Shown here one piece after another: positions 36,899 to 37,570 of a DNA stretch of 37,570 bases. The stretch is from Aquincola sp. (GTDB lineage Bacteria; Pseudomonadota; Gammaproteobacteria; Burkholderiales; Burkholderiaceae_C), in contig JALHQP010000022.1 of NCBI GenBank assembly GCA_022841885.1, forward strand, positions 1-37,570. Reading direction: 5' to 3'. Both the position numbers and the translations under genes were made by a program. The number at the start of each line of letters is the position of its first letter. The stretch's first letter is position 1. The notes under the pieces were generated by a model. That model worked only from the letters and a program-made list of their open reading frames with translations, was not told the DNA's origin and searched no databases.

Positions 36899-37570
36899 TC
36901 AGATCGATCGGTCGGCGTAGAGCTTGAACACCGCCGAGGTGTCGAGCTCCGAGTGGCCGGCTTCGATGAGGCGGCGGTACAGCGCGAGGGATTGCTGCAG
37001 CATCGGCGCCGGCGTGCCGACGGCGGCGGCGAACTCGCTGACCATCTCGAGGTCCTTGCGCAACTGGCGCGCGTAACCTTGAGGCGCGAAGTCGCGCGCC
37101 ACCATGCGCGGGTACAGGCGCTGCAGCAGCGAGCCGTCGGCATGGCCGCCGGCCAGGCACTCGGGCAGGCGCGCGGCGTCGATGCCGGCGGCCTCGGCCA
37201 TCGACGCCGCCTCGGCCATTACCGTGTGCAGGCAGCCGACGATGAGCTGGTTGAGCATCTTGGCCACCAGGCCGCTGCCGGCCGGGCCCATGTGCGTGAA
37301 GCGCGCGGCCACGTCGGCCATGAAGGGGCGCAGGCGCTCGATGTCGTCGGCGTCGCCGCCGGCCATCACGGTCAGCGTACCGCTGCCCGACGCCGGCGGG
37401 CCGCCGGAGACGGGCGCGTCGATCCACGCGCAGCTGGTCGTCTCGCGCAGGCGCTGCGCGTGCGCGCGGCCTTGCTCCACCGGGATGGTGGAGAAGTCCA
37501 CCAGCCGCTGCGGCACGCGCATCGCGCCGGCCACGCCCTGCGCGCCGAAGGCGGCGTCCTGCACCGCGGC
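36899..37570 (-). CDS. Beta-hydroxyacid dehydrogenase (HIBADH family), N-terminus beyond window
   Basis: The last 223 residues of an NAD(P)-dependent beta-hydroxyacid dehydrogenase, the family of 3-hydroxyisobutyrate dehydrogenase, tartronate semialdehyde reductase and L-threonate dehydrogenase. The substrate-binding motif DAPVSGGPPASGSGTLTVMAGG is present in parts (DAPVSGG then GTLTVMAGG), with the catalytic Lys in GSGLVAKMLNQ and the helical C-terminal domain (SLLQRLYPRM, LRKDLEM). The Rossmann NAD-binding part lies past base 37570. It ends 48 bases before DctP on the same strand, so it is likely co-transcribed with the TRAP genes. Oxidation of an imported hydroxy acid is a reasonable but unproven role. 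Confidence 0.93.
   Translation of the reverse strand, partial: AAVQDAAFGAQGVAGAMRVPQRLVDFSTIPVEQGRAHAQRLRETTSCAWIDAPVSGGPPASGSGTLTVMAGGDADDIERLRPFMADVAARFTHMGPAGSGLVAKMLNQLIVGCLHTVMAEAASMAEAAGIDAARLPECLAGGHADGSLLQRLYPRMVARDFAPQGYARQLRKDLEMVSEFAAAVGTPAPMLQQSLALYRRLIEAGHSELDTSAVFKLYADRSI

Overview
The window is very GC-rich, gene-dense and almost entirely coding, with short or overlapping gene junctions. Its content (Bug/TctC-type binding proteins, TRAP and Liv-type transporters, LysR and TetR regulators, a two-helix membrane protein with a nuclease-like domain) fits a betaproteobacterium of the order Burkholderiales, probably the Rubrivivax/Leptothrix/Methylibium-like group. That placement is inferred from gene content and composition; there is no rRNA or other marker gene here.

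Left third (1-14503, all minus strand). A truncated serine/threonine protein kinase (1-889) and an unrecognised His-rich protein (988-1851) precede a sugar-use operon read right to left: small protein 10381-10172, family 1 binding protein, permease, permease, MalK/UgpC-type ATPase, GH31 glycosidase and alpha/beta hydrolase (ending at 1977). Its last three junctions overlap by 1-4 bases. The two permease genes are separated by about 440 bp of noncoding DNA packed with interlocking inverted repeats. Further right lie a heme c protein of the DUF3365 type, a membrane protein with a degenerate Mrr-like nuclease domain, a dimethylglycine/sarcosine dehydrogenase-like flavoprotein that seems to need a CTG start, and a TetR-family regulator.

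Middle (15193-30993). A divergent promoter with a perfect 18-bp palindrome, probably the TetR operator, opens a long plus-strand gene train: FAH-family hydrolase, alpha/beta hydrolase, two paralogous amidohydrolases, a complete branched-chain-amino-acid-type ABC transporter (LivH, LivM, binding protein, LivG, and a LivF fused to a Tm-1/UPF0261 domain), a PEP-hydrolase-like TIM barrel, a flotillin, an SRPBCC protein, an SRPBCC-quinone oxidoreductase fusion, and a VOC protein. It looks like a dedicated uptake-and-degradation pathway for an unidentified compound with amide, ester or lactone bonds. The ABC-Tm-1 fusion, its TIM-barrel partner and the flotillin make this the most likely undescribed system in the window.

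Right end (31006-37570). A PdxA-family dehydrogenase and an orphan TctC-type binding protein (minus) face a divergent LysR regulator. Beyond it, a TRAP transporter (DctM, DctQ, DctP) and a truncated beta-hydroxyacid dehydrogenase lie on the minus strand. The combination suggests uptake and oxidation of a small sugar acid such as a tetronate, but the diagnostic kinase is not in the window.

No rRNA, tRNA, CRISPR array, transposase or phage gene was seen. The only stretch over 300 bp without a gene is 7410-7851.
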